A stretch of DNA of 49,101 bases from Terriglobia bacterium (GTDB lineage Bacteria; Acidobacteriota; Vicinamibacteria; Vicinamibacterales; CAVVIG01): NCBI GenBank assembly GCA_020073005.1, contig JAIQFX010000032.1, positions 1 through 49,101 on the forward strand. Reading direction: 5' to 3'. The position numbers and the translations under genes are program-made. Positions 15,987-23,574 of this stretch are shown here, in pieces; the first letter of the stretch is position 1, and each line of letters opens with the position of its first letter. The notes beneath the pieces are model-generated. The model was not told the origin of the DNA and made no database searches. It saw only the letters and a program-made list of their open reading frames with translations.

Positions 15987-17096
15987 GTGATACAGCCCGT
16001 CCGCGGACGCCGCGCGTTCCGCGAATTCATCGATTACGCCTACGAGAGGAACGCCGCCGATCCGCACTGGATTCCTCCGCTGCGCCTCTCCGAGCACGAG
16101 CGGCTGAAGCCGGCCAAGAATCCGTTCTTCGCGCACGCCGACGTCGAGCTGTTCCTCGCGCGCCGCCCCGACGGCCGGATCGCCGGACGCATCGCCGCGA
16201 TCGACGATCGGCTCCACCAGGAGACGCATCGCGATCAGACGGCCATGTTCGGCTTCTTCGAAGCCGAGGACGCCGACGCCGCGCGCGCGCTGCTGAACAC
16301 GGTCGAGGCGTGGGCGGCCGCCCGCGGCCGGCGCCGCGTGCGCGGACCGATCAATCCGTCGCTCAACGAGAGCTGCGGCCTGCTGATCGACGGCTTCGAC
16401 ACCGACTCGATGCTGCTGATGCCGCACAACCCGCCGGAGTACGCGGCGTTCATCGAGTCGGCCGGCTACGGCAAGGTCAAGGATCTCTACGCGTGGCTGT
16501 ACGACATCGCGGCCGAGCCGCCCGAGGTCATCACGCGCCTCGCGGCGCGCCTGCGCGAGCGGCTGCAGCTCGTCGTGCGTCCGCTGAACCTGTCCGAGTT
16601 CACGAGCGAGATCGAACGTCTGCGCGAGATCTACTGCGGCGCGTGGGAGAACAACTGGGGCTTCGTGCCGCCGACGAAGGAGGAATTCCGGCGCCTGGCG
16701 ACGGAGCTCAAGCCGATCTTCGATACGCGGGCGGCGGTCGTCGCCGAGGCCGAGGGCCGCATGGTGGCGTGCGCGGTCGCGGTGCCGGACATCAATCAGG
16801 CGCTGAAGGGCACGAGCGGCCGGCTCTTCCCGAGCGCGCTGTTCCGTCTGCTGATGCGCCGTCGCTACATCGATCAGGCGCGGCTCCTGCTGCTGGGCGT
16901 CGCGCCCGAGTACCGCACGCGCGGCCTCTATCCGCTGCTCGTGTACGAGCTGCACCGCCAGACGCGCGGCGGGCCGTACAAGCGCGCGGAGTTCTCGTGG
17001 GTGCTCGAGGACAACCGCGACATCAACCAGCCGGCCGAGAACTCCGGCGCGCGCCGCTACAAGACCTACCGCATCTACGAAAAATCCCTGAGTTAA
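15987..17096 (+). CDS. Bacterial ceramide synthase-like GNAT protein (bCerS/YghO type)
   Basis: A 369-residue protein matching the GNAT-fold family of Caulobacter bacterial ceramide synthase and E. coli YghO. It has an N-terminal DPHWIPPLRLSEHERLKPAK, then KNPFFAHADVELFLARR, GRIAGRIAAIDDR, FGFFEAEDA, RGPINPSLNESCGLL, AWENNWGFVPPT, LLLLGVAPEYRTRGLYPLLV and a YKTYRIYEKSL C-terminus. The family N-acylates a long-chain base with an acyl-CoA/ACP. Here it would acylate the product of the Spt-like or CerR-like enzyme encoded at 23571-25742. The start is GTG at 15987 with a TAGGTG-type ribosome-binding site; TTG at 15984 is possible. It is divergent from the PepM-like operon with 51 bases between. 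The stop codon lies inside the left arm of the palindromic element that follows. Confidence 0.82.
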   Translation: MIQPVRGRRAFREFIDYAYERNAADPHWIPPLRLSEHERLKPAKNPFFAHADVELFLARRPDGRIAGRIAAIDDRLHQETHRDQTAMFGFFEAEDADAARALLNTVEAWAAARGRRRVRGPINPSLNESCGLLIDGFDTDSMLLMPHNPPEYAAFIESAGYGKVKDLYAWLYDIAAEPPEVITRLAARLRERLQLVVRPLNLSEFTSEIERLREIYCGAWENNWGFVPPTKEEFRRLATELKPIFDTRAAVVAEAEGRMVACAVAVPDINQALKGTSGRLFPSALFRLLMRRRYIDQARLLLLGVAPEYRTRGLYPLLVYELHRQTRGGPYKRAEFSWVLEDNRDINQPAENSGARRYKTYRIYEKSLS

Positions 17097-17441
17097 CCAC
17101 GGAGGATACGGGGGACACGGAGGAAGACACACTCATGATGTGCCCCTCGTGAATCCGTCGTACTGACGAGCTAACAACGAGAAACGCAGAAACCGCGGAA
17201 CTCGCAGAGACGCTCGACGCGGGCGGCCTGCAAAGCAGGCCGCGCTGCGTCGGTCGGAAGCCGGTGCGCAAACGACGAATCACCGGAGTCCACGTCGCTT
17301 GCGCGCCGGCTTCCGGCCGACTCGACGCCGCTTCGCGGCGCCGCGTCGAGCGTGGGCCCTCCGTGACCTCCGTGTCCTCCGTGGTTAACGTTCTTTTCTT
17401 CTCTGCGTTTTCTGCGGGTTCCGCGTTGATCGTCGTCAGTC
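17092..17441. repeat. Nested palindromic intergenic element between convergent genes
   Basis: This is the only gene-free stretch above 300 bases. Outer arms at 17092-17123 and 17358-17389 are inverted copies (29 of 32 positions), built of a CACGGAGGA-like motif. A 13-base arm at 17210-17222 pairs perfectly with 17341-17353. Inside are three hairpins: 17223-17243 (9-bp stem, AAA loop), 17250-17271 with 17299-17320 (20 of 22 positions) and 17326-17340. Two GCAGAG/GCGGAA-rich stretches, at about 17179-17210 and 17402-17428, flank the core in opposite orientation. The left outer arm contains the TAA of the ceramide synthase gene. No ORF is supported. It may be a REP/MITE-like element, and folded RNA from either strand could terminate the two convergent transcripts. 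Confidence 0.85.
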
Positions 17442-19901
17442 CTATCTTTCGAACCGGAACTGCAGGCGCACGCCGCGGTTGTCCGAGTTGTAGAACGTGC
17501 CGTACGACGGCGAGTTCGTGTTGGCCTGCACGTCCGCCGGCAGAAACGCCCCGAGGATGTTGGTGACGCGGATGCCGACCCACGGTTGGTACCGCAGCAC
17601 TTTGATCCGCCGCTCGAGGCCGAGTTCGAGGCGCGCGGCGTTCGGGAAGCGCAGCGAGTTTCGCGGCCCGACGAAATCCAGCATCTCGTTGACGGCCGAG
17701 TACGGAATGCCCGTCCGCCAGTCGAACACGCCGAGGAAGAGCCAGCGCGGCGCGGGCATCAGGCGGCCGCGCACGAACAGCCGGTGCGGCACGTCCGCGT
17801 TCAGCGGCGCGTACGCGTTCGCGCCGACGACCGGCGTCAGCACCGTGTCGAAGAAATTCGTCAGCGCGTTCAGGTCGCCCTGCGCCTTCGACCGCACGTA
17901 CGACGCGTCGACGTCGACCGATGATCCGCGCGTGAAGTGCACGCCGACCTCGGCGTCGCGGTAGCTGGACGCGCCGGCGCTGGACAACGTCAGCGCCGCG
18001 CCGGCCGGCGTCACCGACGGCGTCACGATCAGCTCCTGCCGCCCTTCGCGCTGGAGAAAGCCGGTGCGGAACGCCCATTGCGCATTCAACCGGTGCTCGT
18101 AGGTCACGTCCCAGGTCCGGCTCCGCGGCGTCTCGAGGCCCGGCGCCGTGAGACGCGCGACGCGCGCGGCGGGACCGAGGGGCGTCACGCCGTCGGCGGC
18201 AAAGCGCGTGTCCGTCTCGAGCTCGAACGTCCCGAACGCGCCGGCGACGGCCGGCGTGCGTTCGTAGAAGAGTCCCCAGCCTCCGCGCAGCACGGCGCTG
18301 CCCGACTCGTTGAGGAGCACGGCCGTTCCGAGGCGCGGCGACAGGTTGATGCGATCGAGAACGCCGTCACGATCGAGGCGGCCGCCGAACTCGACGTACC
18401 AGCGCGGATGCAGTTGCAGGCGATCCTGCGCGAAGAGCGCCGCCTCCAGGCTGCCGACGGCCTGACTCGTCGCGGCCGCGAAATCCAGGCGCCGCGCGGT
18501 CGTGCCGTCGGCGCGCTCGATCACGACGGATCGACTGTCGCTGGTCCCGTCGTATTGCGTGTGGATCAGATCGACGCCGGCCTTGAACAGGTGCAGGCCG
18601 ACCGGGCCGTCGCGATCCGTCGTCACGACGCTGACGAGCTGATACGACGTCGAGTTGCGGTGCTGCCGGTTGAAGAAGTTGCCCAGCGTGGTGTCCGGCT
18701 GCAGTTCCATCGGCGCGGTTCCCTGCGGGACCACGTCGGTGCGCGACTGGAAGAACTGCAGCGTCGTCTCGCTGACCGTCTTGGCGGTCCACAACGCGCG
18801 CTCGGTGATCGACGCCTGCTTGCCGTAGATGTGAAAGTCGACCGACGCGTCGGGCGGAATGAACGTGCCGAGCGTCGCGAACGTCGACCGGCTCGGAAAC
18901 AGCCCGACCGTCGCGCCGAGGCTGTGACTCGGCGACACGTTCGCGTCGAGGCGCGTGAACGAGCTCATCGTCGTCGACACGCGCTCCTCGTCCGGGGGCC
19001 GGCTCGGCACCTCGCCCGTGCTGTAGCGGAACTGTCCCGTCTGCTCGAGGAACACCCGGTCTTTGACCAACGGTCCGCCCGTGGCGAACCGCGGGCCGAA
19101 CGCATCGATGTGCGTGAAGGTGAACGGCTGGTCGCGCCGGTTGCGGAACGTCGGACCGAAACGGTTGATCCGGAATATCCATTGATCCTTGGCGCGGCGC
19201 GTCTGAATCACGACGAGGCCCGAGGCGAAGCGGCCGTACTCGACGGCGTACGGATTCGGCAGCACCGTCACCGAGTCGATCGCATCGTCGGGCAGCGAGA
19301 CATTCGCGATGGCCGACGCCGGATCGACGAGCGTCGCGGCGCCCAGCTGCACGCCCGCCTGGTTCGGCCGCCCGCCCTTGATGCTGATGCTGCCGTCCGG
19401 CAGCGTGATCGCGGTCGACAGCATGCGCACGGCGCCCTGAAAGCCGGTGCCCGGCACGAACTGATCGAGCTCGCGGCTGGCGATCGCTTCGACCGGCGCC
19501 AGCGTGTCGCCGCCGGACACGGCCGTCGTCGTTCCCACGACGTCGATCGTGTCGGACAGCGTGCCGATCGGCAGATCGATCGTGACGTTCGCGGGATCGC
19601 GATCGGTCACGGCGGCGGACTCCAGCATCGTCTCGAAGCCCTGGAACACCGCCATCACGCGGTACGTGCCGGTCACCAGGCCGCCGACGTGAAAGCGCCC
19701 GTCGCCGTCGCTGACCACGGTCGCGACAATCCGGCCGGTCGCGTCGATGACGATCACGCTGACGCCGCCGAGCGGCGTGGTGTGCTGCGTCGAGACCGCG
19801 CCGTCGATGGCGCCAATCGGCACTTGCGCAGTCGCGGGGCCTGGCCACGCGAGCAGCGCCGCGCCGATCACGAATGGCAGATGCCAGCGGACGCGACTCA
19901 T
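17442..19901 (-). CDS. TonB-dependent receptor, Oar-like, in AEP operon (copy 2)
   Basis: An 819-residue outer-membrane protein. The signal peptide (MSRVRWHLPFVIGAALLAWPG, ending near TAQ) is followed by a beta-sandwich domain (GAIDGAVSTQHT, FHVGGLVTGTYRVMAV), a plug-like region (SISIKGGRPNQAGVQLG, PNPYAVEYGRFASGLVVIQT) and a barrel ending in RLQFRFER. The ATG at 19901 is chosen because it overlaps the stop of the nucleotidyltransferase gene by four bases (ATGA) and gives a clean signal peptide; a longer reading adds 27 basic residues from the upstream gene. It is collinear along its whole length with the receptor at 10663-13146, including barrel motifs such as RDRLFLEQTGQYRYST versus KDRVFLEQTGQFRYST. 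Transcription ends towards the palindromic element. The ligand is unknown. Confidence 0.85.
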   Translation of the reverse strand: MSRVRWHLPFVIGAALLAWPGPATAQVPIGAIDGAVSTQHTTPLGGVSVIVIDATGRIVATVVSDGDGRFHVGGLVTGTYRVMAVFQGFETMLESAAVTDRDPANVTIDLPIGTLSDTIDVVGTTTAVSGGDTLAPVEAIASRELDQFVPGTGFQGAVRMLSTAITLPDGSISIKGGRPNQAGVQLGAATLVDPASAIANVSLPDDAIDSVTVLPNPYAVEYGRFASGLVVIQTRRAKDQWIFRINRFGPTFRNRRDQPFTFTHIDAFGPRFATGGPLVKDRVFLEQTGQFRYSTGEVPSRPPDEERVSTTMSSFTRLDANVSPSHSLGATVGLFPSRSTFATLGTFIPPDASVDFHIYGKQASITERALWTAKTVSETTLQFFQSRTDVVPQGTAPMELQPDTTLGNFFNRQHRNSTSYQLVSVVTTDRDGPVGLHLFKAGVDLIHTQYDGTSDSRSVVIERADGTTARRLDFAAATSQAVGSLEAALFAQDRLQLHPRWYVEFGGRLDRDGVLDRINLSPRLGTAVLLNESGSAVLRGGWGLFYERTPAVAGAFGTFELETDTRFAADGVTPLGPAARVARLTAPGLETPRSRTWDVTYEHRLNAQWAFRTGFLQREGRQELIVTPSVTPAGAALTLSSAGASSYRDAEVGVHFTRGSSVDVDASYVRSKAQGDLNALTNFFDTVLTPVVGANAYAPLNADVPHRLFVRGRLMPAPRWLFLGVFDWRTGIPYSAVNEMLDFVGPRNSLRFPNAARLELGLERRIKVLRYQPWVGIRVTNILGAFLPADVQANTNSPSYGTFYNSDNRGVRLQFRFER

Positions 19902-20659
19902 GCGTTCCGCAACTCCTGCAGTCGGGGCCAGACGTGCCGGGTGACGCGGGCGAACTGCCGCTCGTCGTCGATTTCGCCCCACAGCAAATCCGGCACGAGC
20001 ACGGCGGCAATCGGGCGCTCGGCGGCCACGTTGACCAGCGCGCCGGCCTCATAGTCCATGCGCTCGTGGCCGAATCGCACGACGAACTCGGCGAAGGCAC
20101 GGCGCATCGCTCGCGCGCCTTCCGCGGACAGGCGCGTGATGCCCACGAACTCGCCGGCGATGCCGGGCAGTTCGGCGGCGCGCTTGCTCATCGTCTGCAG
20201 ACGTCCGTTCGGCGCGCACACCCAGACTTCGTCGCCCGCTCCGGTCGGCCCGGAGAGGAGCGTCGCGTCGGACGCCGGCGACGCAAGGATCGCCGTCAAG
20301 GCTCGCGTTTCATACACGATGTCGCTCTCCAGCACGAGGACGCCGGCGGCATCGCCGGGATCCGCGGCGTCGAGCGCCCGCGCCAGCGACGCCATGCTGC
20401 CGGACGTGGCAAATCGTTCGTTGAGGATCGTCCGTACTCCCGGCCGCTGAGCCGCGAAGAGCTCGTACTGCTCGGCGCAATAGCCAACGACGATGATCAC
20501 GTCGTCGATGCCGGCCTCGTGGAGGACACGCACCGATCGGCCGGCGAGCGTCTCGCCGTCGATCTCGATGAGCCCTTTCGGTCTGGCGTCGACCATCGAC
20601 CTCAGACGCGTGCCCATGCCGGCCGCGAGAATGATCGCACGGCAGTCACGCGCGGCCAA
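19898..20659 (-). CDS. LicC/PntC-like nucleotidyltransferase (candidate CTP:AEP cytidylyltransferase)
   Basis: A 253-residue nucleotidyltransferase: AIILAAGMGTRL at residues 8-19, RPKGLIEIDG from residue 27, VIIVVGY, then NERFATSGSMASL, LVLESDIVYE and a C-terminal WGEIDDERQFARV. The layout is that of LicC (CTP:phosphocholine) and PntC (CTP:2-aminoethylphosphonate) cytidylyltransferases. It overlaps the AEP transaminase gene by 14 bases, which matches the known PntC-AEPT partnership and makes CMP-AEP the likely product. The start is TTG at 20659, supported by a GGGAG ribosome-binding site, with no ATG or GTG in a suitable place. The next gene, a receptor, overlaps by four bases. A sugar-1-phosphate substrate cannot be excluded from sequence. 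Confidence 0.75.
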   Translation of the reverse strand: MAARDCRAIILAAGMGTRLRSMVDARPKGLIEIDGETLAGRSVRVLHEAGIDDVIIVVGYCAEQYELFAAQRPGVRTILNERFATSGSMASLARALDAADPGDAAGVLVLESDIVYETRALTAILASPASDATLLSGPTGAGDEVWVCAPNGRLQTMSKRAAELPGIAGEFVGITRLSAEGARAMRRAFAEFVVRFGHERMDYEAGALVNVAAERPIAAVLVPDLLWGEIDDERQFARVTRHVWPRLQELRNA

Positions 20660-21755
20660 TGGCCACTCCCAGGCTGTGGATGAAACGCCGGTAGTCGTCC
20701 TCGCGAACGTCGCCCATCGTCGCGACGCGGAAGAGCGTCGCCGCCAGCGGCCCCTGCCCCGCGTAGATGACGAAGCCGTCGCGTTTCAGCGCGTCGTGGA
20801 GCTCGGCGTAGCCGATTTCTCCCGGCAGCGCGATCGCGGTCAGCGTCGTCGAGCGCAGCGCGGGCGGCAGCAGCAGCGCGAGTCCCAGCGCCGCCACGCC
20901 CTCTCGGACGATCGCCGCCGCGCGGCCGTAGCGCGCGACGCGGCCGTCGACGGTCTCGTCGATCAGTTCGTCGAGCGCAGTGCGGAGCGCGTACGCGACC
21001 TGCACGGCGGGCGTGAACGGCGTCGATCGCTTTTCCTGTTCGTCGTGATGCCGCGGCAGGTGCAGGTACAGCGTCCGCTCCGGGTAGCCGCGCATCGCGT
21101 CCATGAACTCGCGCTTGACCAGCGCGAACGAGAGGCCGGGCAATCCCTGAACGCACTTGTTCGCGGTGCACGCGACCGCGTCTGGGGCCAGCGTCGCGAA
21201 GTCGAAGGCCTCGCCCGCCAGCGCGCTGACGGCGTCCACGAGCAGACGAGTCCGATGCCGCCGGCACAGCGCGGCGACCGGCGCCAGATCGTTCAGCAGC
21301 CCTGTCGTCGTCTCGTGGTGGACGATGGCCAGCGCGTCGTACTGCGTGTGCGCGAGCCGCGTCGCAATCGCGTCGAGCGACGGACGCTCCATCGGCGAGC
21401 ACTCGACCACGTCGTGCGCGATGCCGTGTACGCGGGCGATCCGCGCGATGCGCTCGCCGTACACGCCGTTCTGGACGACGAGCAGCCGCCCGCCGTCCGG
21501 CACGGCCGAGGCCGTCACGGCTTCCACCATCGCGGTGCCGCTGCCGGTCAGCAGGACCGGCGTGTACTCGCCTGCGGGCGTGCGAAACGCCTCGAGCAGG
21601 CGCTGGCGGATGCCGTCCTGCAAGTCGAAGAACTCGGGCTCGCGATGACAGAGATCCGGGCCGCCGAGCGCCTCGCGGACGCGCGGGCTGACGTTGACGG
21701 GACCCGGATTGAGCAGAATGGTCCGGACAGTTTTGACAGTGTTGACAATGTTCAC
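20646..21755 (-). CDS. phnW: 2-aminoethylphosphonate--pyruvate transaminase
   Basis: A 369-residue class-V PLP aminotransferase. LLNPGPVNVSPRVREAL then LCHREPEFFDLQ at the N-terminus is the hallmark of AEP transaminases. It continues with LLTGSGTAMVEA, IVHHETTTGLLNDL, LLVDAVSALAGE and the PLP lysine in ANKCVQGLPG near residue 200. The enzyme interconverts phosphonoacetaldehyde plus alanine with AEP plus pyruvate. Next to a PEP-mutase-like gene and a cytidylyltransferase the biosynthetic direction is likely, and no phosphonatase gene (PhnX) is seen in the window. The start is GTG at 21755, and the first dozen codons are a 9-base tandem repeat giving NIVNTVKTV, so the N-terminus may be an expansion. 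It lies 30 bases after the PAP2-like gene and overlaps the nucleotidyltransferase gene by 14 bases. Confidence 0.88.
   Translation of the reverse strand: MNIVNTVKTVRTILLNPGPVNVSPRVREALGGPDLCHREPEFFDLQDGIRQRLLEAFRTPAGEYTPVLLTGSGTAMVEAVTASAVPDGGRLLVVQNGVYGERIARIARVHGIAHDVVECSPMERPSLDAIATRLAHTQYDALAIVHHETTTGLLNDLAPVAALCRRHRTRLLVDAVSALAGEAFDFATLAPDAVACTANKCVQGLPGLSFALVKREFMDAMRGYPERTLYLHLPRHHDEQEKRSTPFTPAVQVAYALRTALDELIDETVDGRVARYGRAAAIVREGVAALGLALLLPPALRSTTLTAIALPGEIGYAELHDALKRDGFVIYAGQGPLAATLFRVATMGDVREDDYRRFIHSLGVAIGRA
21726..21752. repeat. Nonamer tandem repeat at the AEP transaminase start
   Basis: Three consecutive 9-base units (GACAGTTTT, GACAGTGTT, GACAATGTT on the plus strand) lie directly after the GTG start codon of the transaminase gene and are translated as NIVNTVKTV. 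The unit length is a multiple of three, so copy-number change would keep the frame. Confidence 0.8.
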
Positions 21756-21785
21756 AGGGGCGCCCAGAAAAGTATCACACGCGCG

Positions 21786-22577
21786 TCACACCCCGGCCGC
21801 GGCGACGAGGCCCCAGATCACGAGGGCCAGCGCGGCGCCCGCGACGACGTCGACGATGTAGTGATAGCGGCCGACGACGCAGGCCAGGCTGATGCTGGCG
21901 GCCAGGACGAACAGGATCGCGCCGGCCCACGGCATCGCCACGCCGACGGCCATCGCGACCGCGAGCGAGCCGGCGACGTGACCGCTCGGAAACGTGTTCG
22001 CGCGGATCGTGAACGTGCTGACGAGGCCGGAGGCGATCTGATGGAACGCACGGGCGCGCTGGCTCGACGGACGCTCGAGCGCCCACGGCGGGCGCGTCTG
22101 AATCAGGCTCAGCGGCGCGAACGCGCCGAATTCCGCGGCGACGACCATCGTCCAGTAGTGATCCGCCATCGCGCGGCGGCCGGTCCAGACGAGCGCGGCG
22201 AAGCCGGCCGGGATGAGGAGAAAGCAGCCGAGGTAGATGACCTCCAGGTACGCCAGCACCGGGCGCGGCCAGTGCGCGAACCGCGTCGTCGGATCGCCGA
22301 GCAGCCGGTGGTCCCACGCCATCAGCCAGCGTTCGAACGCCGGCGCCGAGCCGACGAAAAATCGTCCCGACACGTAATAGCCGACGAGAATCAGGATTGC
22401 GGGCGCCCAGTCACGGACCAGCGGGCTCGCGTCGCGCGGCAGCATCCAGATCGCGGCGATCATGACGATGCCGATGATCGTGACCTGGACGCGGCGCGCC
22501 ATGGGCAGCGGGCGGATCCACGCCGCCACCGCCATCACGCCGAAGTATCCCGCCGCGAGCCCCTCCGAAAAACGCAC
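21786..22577 (-). CDS. PAP2/AUR1-like membrane phosphotransferase (candidate ceramide head-group transferase)
   Basis: A 263-residue multi-span membrane protein with the three PAP2-superfamily motifs: a C1-like QTRPPWALERP, C2 FPSGHVAGS near residue 193 and C3 GRYHYIVDVVAG near residue 236. The PAP2 superfamily includes lipid phosphatases and the AUR1-type inositol-phosphoryl-ceramide synthases, which use the same His-Asp chemistry to move a phospho-head-group to ceramide. It is the first gene of an operon with AEP transaminase and a cytidylyltransferase, and it is divergent from the sphingolipid desaturase gene. A head-group transferase making a phosphono-ceramide is therefore a natural inference, with plain phosphatase as the alternative. 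The start is GTG at 22577 with a GAGAGG ribosome-binding site; a longer reading would overlap the divergent gene. Confidence 0.7.
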   Translation of the reverse strand: MRFSEGLAAGYFGVMAVAAWIRPLPMARRVQVTIIGIVMIAAIWMLPRDASPLVRDWAPAILILVGYYVSGRFFVGSAPAFERWLMAWDHRLLGDPTTRFAHWPRPVLAYLEVIYLGCFLLIPAGFAALVWTGRRAMADHYWTMVVAAEFGAFAPLSLIQTRPPWALERPSSQRARAFHQIASGLVSTFTIRANTFPSGHVAGSLAVAMAVGVAMPWAGAILFVLAASISLACVVGRYHYIVDVVAGAALALVIWGLVAAAGV

Positions 22578-22598
22578 GGTATCGACCTCTCGTGATGC

Positions 22599-22605
22599 TA
22601 ACGTA
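22599..22605. promoter_or_regulatory. Candidate overlapping divergent -10 elements
   Basis: The seven bases TAACGTA give TAACGT on the plus strand, seven bases before GTG 22612, and TACGTT on the minus strand, 22 bases before GTG 22577, where a GAGAGG ribosome-binding site also lies. The whole gap between the divergent starts is 34 bases. The motif is weak, and the call rests on repetition of the arrangement seen at 7995-8001. Confidence 0.25.
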
Positions 22606-22611
22606 TGTCGC

Positions 22612-23574
22612 GTGTCCGCCGCCTTCATGCAGGTTGACTACGCCGAGCCGCACCTCGCGCGCGGGCGTCGGATTCTCGCGGCGCATCCGGAGCTGCGCGC
22701 GCTCGCGGGACCGCGGGCGCTGAGCGCGGTGTGGATCGTCGTCCTCGTGTCGGCGCAGATCGCGATGGCCGTCGCGCTCGGGCCTCAATCGTGGCACATC
22801 TGGCTGCCGGTGGCCTACATCATCGGCGCGACGATCGATCACGCGCTGTGGGTCCTCATTCACGAGTGCGCGCACAACCTGATCTTCGGCGCGCGGCTCG
22901 GCAATCGCGCGGCGGCGCTCACCGCGAATCTGCCGCTCGTGTTTCCGGCGGCGATGTCGTTCTGCAAGTACCACCTGCTCCACCATCGCCACCTGGGCGA
23001 GATCGAGCTCGATGCCGATCTCGCCGGCCCGGTCGAAGCGCGCATGGTCGGTCGATCGTCGATCCTCAAGACGGTGTGGCTGGCCGCGTTCGTGCTCGTC
23101 GTCGGCACGCTGCGGCCCCGCCGCCTGACGCGCGTGCCCTTCGTCGACCGCTGGACGACGATCAACCTGCTGGTGCAGGCGGCCGCCGTCGTCGCGCTCG
23201 TGTGGTGGTTCGGATGGGCGCCGCTGAAGTACCTCGTCGCCTCGTCCATTCTCGCGATCGGCTTTCATCCGCTCGGCGCGCGCTGGATTCAGGAGCACTA
23301 CGTGTTCGCGCCCGGCCAGGAGACGTACTCGTACTACGGCCCGCTCAACCGCGTGTCGTTCAACGTCGGCTACCACAACGAGCATCACGATCTCGTGACC
23401 GTACCCTGGTCCAACCTGCCGCGGGTCCGCGCGGGCGCGCCGGAGTTCTACGACACGCTGCGGTCGCACGGCTCGTGGACGGGGCTCCTCGTCGCGTTCC
23501 TCCGCGATCGCGACATGACGCTCTTCAGCCGCATCATCCGTCCGCTGCGGGGCGAACCCACGCGCGAGCCGTGA
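22612..23574 (+). CDS. Sphingolipid delta-4 desaturase-like fatty acid desaturase (DEGS type)
   Basis: A 320-residue membrane di-iron desaturase with the three His boxes of the DEGS family: HECAH at residues 84-88, HHRH at 124-127 and YHNEHHD at 254-260. Beyond the boxes it keeps DEGS-specific runs: an EHYVFAPGQETYSYYGPLN stretch, FNVGYHNEHHD and EFYDTLRSHGSW. DEGS1 introduces the 4,5-trans double bond of dihydroceramide to give ceramide. The start is GTG at 22612: it keeps the Phe-x-x-Val/Tyr and 'EPH...RR.IL..HPE' segment that aligns with the DEGS N-terminus, whereas ATG 22627 would cut into it. The CerR-like gene follows with a four-base overlap, and the divergent PAP2/AEP operon starts 34 bases away. 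Sphingosine-type bases are rare in bacteria, so this gene is notable. Confidence 0.85.
   Translation: MSAAFMQVDYAEPHLARGRRILAAHPELRALAGPRALSAVWIVVLVSAQIAMAVALGPQSWHIWLPVAYIIGATIDHALWVLIHECAHNLIFGARLGNRAAALTANLPLVFPAAMSFCKYHLLHHRHLGEIELDADLAGPVEARMVGRSSILKTVWLAAFVLVVGTLRPRRLTRVPFVDRWTTINLLVQAAAVVALVWWFGWAPLKYLVASSILAIGFHPLGARWIQEHYVFAPGQETYSYYGPLNRVSFNVGYHNEHHDLVTVPWSNLPRVRAGAPEFYDTLRSHGSWTGLLVAFLRDRDMTLFSRIIRPLRGEPTREP

Noticed and set aside
17937-20054. Long plus-strand open frame opposite the second receptor
   Set aside because: Same reason: a low-complexity Arg-rich translation opposite a real gene, with no start signal or family match.
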